A stretch of DNA of 22,039 bases, taken from a virus. Where the stretch lies: positions 1 through 22,039 of the IMG/VR virus record IMGVR_UViG_3300027763_002419; one strand, 5' to 3'. The first letter of the stretch is position 1; each line of letters begins with the position of its first letter. A program made the position numbers and the translations under genes. Of the stretch, positions 19,556-22,039 are shown piece by piece. The notes beneath the pieces were generated by a model that did no database searches, was not told where the DNA came from, and worked only from the letters and a program-made list of their open reading frames with translations.

Positions 19556-20668
19556 ATGAAATCGTGGATAGCAATACTGTGCTTGGTTGCACTTGGTAGT
19601 TCATCTAGCCACGCGGCAATTGGTAAAGTAACAGAGCAACTTAACACTCCTCCTAGCATCCAGAGAGCAAATCAAACACTCTCTGGTGCCAAGGGCACTG
19701 GGGTGGAGATGAATGACTCCATAAAGACACAACAAGGTAAAGTAGGTATCACCTTTGAAGACGACACTCGTGTGCAGGTCAACGAAAACTCAAAGTTAGT
19801 CATAGACGATTTTGTTTACGATCCTAAATCAAAAGCAGGTAAACTTGGTGCTAAGATTGCATTAGGTACTGTACGTTATGCTAGCGGACAGATTGCTAAG
19901 AATAGCCCACAAAACGTAGCACTCAATACTCCAACAGCAACTATATCTGTACGTGGTACAGACTTTACAGCATCAGTAGACGAGCTTGGCCAAAGTACTG
20001 TTATTCTGTTACCCAGTTGCCCCGATGACCGCAATAAAAGTAGAACTAAAGACGATATAGAAAAGAACTGTAAGGTAGGAGAAATTACAGTTGAAAGTGA
20101 TGCAGGAATTGTCATATTAAATCAAGCCTTTCAAGCAACACAGGTTAACAGTCGTAGTCAGCCTCCAAGCCGTCCTGTAATACTAAACCTAAGCGAAGAT
20201 GCCATTGGCAATATGCTGTTGTTAAGTCCACCTAAAGAACTTAAAGAAGCTGGCAAGAATGATAAAGGCAATAATAAAAGTTATCTAGACGTTGATTTCT
20301 TAAAAGAAAAAGGACTAGAAAATGCTCTTGAAATGCAAATAGCCAGCATGTATGTTGATCGTCTAGCACAAAACTTTTTAGATAACCAGTTCCTTGCCAG
20401 CATATTTGACATGATAGGTAATGGACTAAGTGAAAACTTTTTAGCAGAAATTGATACTGTATTACCTGACTATAAAAAATCTAGCGGCATTGTTGCTCTC
20501 AAAGATGATATGACTGTTAGCCTATGTCGAGATAGTGGCAGTGACATTCAGTGTGTTACAACACCGTTGACACAAAACTCTACAATATATCAAACTCAGG
20601 GATCATTGGAGTTTAAGAATCGTGTTAATCAAGGCAACAATACTATTATTACCATAGTACAAAAATAA
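19556..20668 (+). CDS. Secreted FecR-domain protein with curlin-like C-terminus
   Basis: A 370-residue exported protein. The signal peptide is MKSWIAILCLVALGSSSSHA. Residues about 46-145 form a FecR-type beta domain (GTGVEMNDSIKTQQGKVGITFEDDTRVQVNENSKLVIDDFVYDP ... VALNTPTATISVRGTDF), as in large periplasmic and surface FecR proteins. Unlike the canonical FecR signalling protein, no TM helix or sigma-factor partner is visible. Residues 155-172 hold a charged Cys-flanked insertion, and about 225-320 are helical. The last residues, VNQGNNTIITIVQK, read as one curlin repeat unit. AAGGGG lies 5 nt before the ATG. Its TAA overlaps the next ATG (TAATG). It may organise or nucleate the curlin fibres. 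Confidence 0.85.
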   Translation: MKSWIAILCLVALGSSSSHAAIGKVTEQLNTPPSIQRANQTLSGAKGTGVEMNDSIKTQQGKVGITFEDDTRVQVNENSKLVIDDFVYDPKSKAGKLGAKIALGTVRYASGQIAKNSPQNVALNTPTATISVRGTDFTASVDELGQSTVILLPSCPDDRNKSRTKDDIEKNCKVGEITVESDAGIVILNQAFQATQVNSRSQPPSRPVILNLSEDAIGNMLLLSPPKELKEAGKNDKGNNKSYLDVDFLKEKGLENALEMQIASMYVDRLAQNFLDNQFLASIFDMIGNGLSENFLAEIDTVLPDYKKSSGIVALKDDMTVSLCRDSGSDIQCVTTPLTQNSTIYQTQGSLEFKNRVNQGNNTIITIVQK

Positions 20669-21903
20669 TGAAACGTCTACTACAGTTCTTATTCTTATTA
20701 ACTGTATGTGTTAGCGCATACAGTCAAGCATCTGGGTTAGCTGACTTAAAATTTGGCTCAGCACAGATAGCAGATAGCCAATGGAATGTTCAGGCCTGTA
20801 CCCAAACGGCAACTTGCCAAATCTATAGTAAGAATCCCGGAACAGCATATAAGATTCCGTGGTGGAGTGGACAACTGACTTGGGCCGCCGGAGATTACGT
20901 TAAGTTTAAAACAACCGGTGATTCTACAAATCCGTGGGAAGCAATACAGTATACCACTAACGGAACACAAAAAGCAGTAATGGGCACTGGACATATTGTT
21001 AACATGGGCAACGACTATTTTTTCTTTGTAGGTAATGATAATGACACCGGTCAGTTGTTTAGTATGACTCAAGGATTTGCTAATACTAGTGGCGTTACAT
21101 GGACAGGTACTCTAAATCCCACTGTGGCACAAACTAATGCATACGCAACTAATGGTAGTACAACTCCATTAGCCGCAGGGCAAACTGCCGCGCCACCTCC
21201 GCCTGCAGGTCCTACGATAGAAGGCGGAACTATAACACAGACTAATGCTCCTGCCAATCAGACTTTTACCAGTGGTGGATCAAGTTCAGCTGGACCTACC
21301 TCTTCTCAGACAACAAGATATAATGCATGGAATAACGGTGTCCAAGCGCCTGACAACTATTTGTATATTGAGCAAGTAGGCGGAAATTATAACACAGTTA
21401 ACATTACACAATCTGGTGTAAAGAATACTATGGATCTTGGTATTAACGGCGGATCAAATACTATCAATGCTACACAAACTGGTGCAAACTATTTAAATGC
21501 ATTGGTACAAGGTAATACTAATGCCGTTACTAGTTTGCAAACTAACACTAGTGGCACACATTATCAAGAAACAAAGATAATGAACGGTAATAACAATACT
21601 ATAAGCACAATACAAAAAGACAACGGCAATAGTTTAATGTTTAATACCGTTACAGGTAATAGCAATACTATTACAGCAGTACAAGAGGGTGCCGGAAATC
21701 ATTACTTAGAAAGTAAATTATTAGGCAATGGAAATAATGTTACAGCCAATCAGTCAGGCTCAACTGGTAACAAAGCCAATATAGATTTAACTAATGCAGG
21801 CGGATCATCTAGCGTTGACTTACAACAGTCAGGCGGCAAATCATTTACCATAATTCAAAGTTGTACCAATCCAGCAGGGTGTAGCACAGTAATTCGACAG
21901 TGA
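20668..21903 (+). CDS. Two-part curlin-repeat adhesin with novel N-terminal domain
   Basis: A 411-residue secreted protein with signal peptide MKRLLQFLFLLTVCVSAYSQ. Residues about 25-155 form a Trp- and aromatic-rich beta domain with a disulfide candidate (C44/C50), matching nothing I recognise. Residues 160-225 are a Thr/Pro/Ser/Gly linker (AAPPPPAGP). Residues 231-411 are curlin repeats (YLYIEQVGGNYNTVNITQSG, NTINATQTGAN, NTISTIQKDNGN, NTITAVQEGAGN), ending in a Cys pair (C399, C405) and VIRQ. The fibre-forming half could add a displayed N-terminal domain to the amyloid, in a CsgB-like or tip-adhesin role. Start overlaps the FecR stop by 1 nt, so synthesis is coupled. Confidence 0.85.
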   Translation: MKRLLQFLFLLTVCVSAYSQASGLADLKFGSAQIADSQWNVQACTQTATCQIYSKNPGTAYKIPWWSGQLTWAAGDYVKFKTTGDSTNPWEAIQYTTNGTQKAVMGTGHIVNMGNDYFFFVGNDNDTGQLFSMTQGFANTSGVTWTGTLNPTVAQTNAYATNGSTTPLAAGQTAAPPPPAGPTIEGGTITQTNAPANQTFTSGGSSSAGPTSSQTTRYNAWNNGVQAPDNYLYIEQVGGNYNTVNITQSGVKNTMDLGINGGSNTINATQTGANYLNALVQGNTNAVTSLQTNTSGTHYQETKIMNGNNNTISTIQKDNGNSLMFNTVTGNSNTITAVQEGAGNHYLESKLLGNGNNVTANQSGSTGNKANIDLTNAGGSSSVDLQQSGGKSFTIIQSCTNPAGCSTVIRQ

Positions 21904-21913
21904 GGACCATAAA

Positions 21914-22039
21914 ATGTATTCATCATTTAGACAAATAGAGTATGAAAGAAAAAGACAACAAGAAAAAGAATCACTACAGCGTACCAGACTTATCCAAGGC
22001 ATAATATTAGCACCTATTATGTTTTTAGGTTGGTTTCCT
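21914..22039 (+). CDS. Start of a small membrane protein (truncated by window edge)
   Basis: ATG 10 nt after the curlin adhesin stop, with GAGG upstream. The visible 42 residues are a highly charged helix (MYSSFRQIEYERKRQQEKE..) followed by the beginning of a hydrophobic segment (GIILAPIMFLGWF). This looks like an N-in membrane protein. No family recognised. It may close the curli operon. Confidence 0.6.
   Translation, partial: MYSSFRQIEYERKRQQEKESLQRTRLIQGIILAPIMFLGWFP

Noticed and set aside
19556-20668. FecR protein as an anti-sigma iron-uptake regulator
   Set aside because: It has a cleavable signal peptide, no TM helix, no adjacent FecI-type sigma or TonB receptor, and a curlin-like tail.
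238-21257. Many open frames of 60-140 codons on the minus strand
   Set aside because: All lie opposite well-supported + strand genes, lack Shine-Dalgarno sequences, and encode low-complexity or Ser/Leu-rich strings typical of antisense frames.
18584-21903. Curlin-region nucleotide repeats read as a CRISPR array or tandem satellite
   Set aside because: The periodicity is at the protein level (Q-x-G-x-x-N) with variable codons and no constant-length spacers.
1-22039. A bacterial chromosome or integrated prophage instead of a lytic phage genome
   Set aside because: Bacterial-type genes (dnaK, iscU, clpS, csgG) suggested this, but the one-strand, tightly packed layout, PAAR tail protein, viral bS21, MazG-like, nucleotidase, late-promoter motifs and lack of integrase or host housekeeping blocks favour a lytic phage. 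A chimeric assembly cannot be fully excluded.

Overview
The window is a gene-dense stretch of what is most probably a lytic, T4-like (myovirus-type) phage genome from an aquatic environment. Every supported gene lies on the + strand. Stops and starts mostly touch or overlap, and the longest gap is only about 150 nt. The phage call rests on the gene mix: a class I ribonucleotide reductase small subunit with glutaredoxin, a PAAR tail-spike protein carrying a cell-wall-hydrolase domain, a deoxyribonucleotidase, a MazG-like pyrophosphohydrolase and a phage-type bS21. It also rests on T4-late-like TATAAATA elements and on several small uncharacterised membrane proteins. No integrase, tRNA, transposon or CRISPR array is visible. 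The DnaK, IscU and IscA sequences look beta/gamma-proteobacterial to my eye, and the DnaK most resembles betaproteobacterial versions. I therefore infer a proteobacterial, possibly betaproteobacterial, host, but this is from memory and not from a search.

Layout. (1) 1-1850: end of an unknown gene, nrdB, glutaredoxin and a small beta-rich protein (nucleotide metabolism). (2) 1870-3655: two virion-type genes, the second a PAAR plus CHAP/NlpC-P60-like protein, behind a perfect TATAAATA late motif. (3) 3656-4325: a consensus sigma70 promoter driving a 5'(3')-deoxyribonucleotidase that overlaps a small membrane protein. (4) 4346-5907: an iron-sulfur/oxidative-stress operon, with an A-type carrier, an Fe/Mn superoxide dismutase, IscU and IscA. 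(5) 5919-7381: a second consensus promoter, a basic unknown protein, a SleB-type cell wall hydrolase and a small multi-TM protein. (6) 7402-10005: a promoter with a hairpin-forming spacer, two lipoproteins, a secreted protein and a large membrane/coiled-coil protein. (7) 10009-10967: small unknowns, bS21 and MazG-like. (8) 10968-15018: DnaK, Hsp20 and ClpS, followed without a gap by a heme oxygenase and a ferredoxin-dependent bilin reductase (PcyX/PebS type). (9) 15040-16476: a large unknown gene closed by a strong intrinsic terminator. (10) 16558-21903: a curli (type VIII secretion) locus with CsgF, a CsgG with an unusual C-terminal SH3-like extension, a curlin-repeat protein, a FecR-domain protein and a second curlin-repeat protein with a novel N-terminal domain. 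A further small membrane protein starts at the right edge.

How the genes may work together (inference). Several products form an iron/redox theme: heme oxygenase releases iron and biliverdin, IscU/IscA/A-type carriers assemble Fe-S clusters, SOD protects them, NrdB needs a di-iron centre, and the bilin reductase consumes reduced ferredoxin. DnaK/Hsp20/ClpS and bS21 would tune host proteostasis and translation. The curli locus would export amyloid fibres to the surface of the infected cell. Regulation appears to use two promoter classes: near-perfect sigma70 promoters upstream of some groups, and T4-late-like TATAAATA variants upstream of structural, chaperone, bilin and curli genes.
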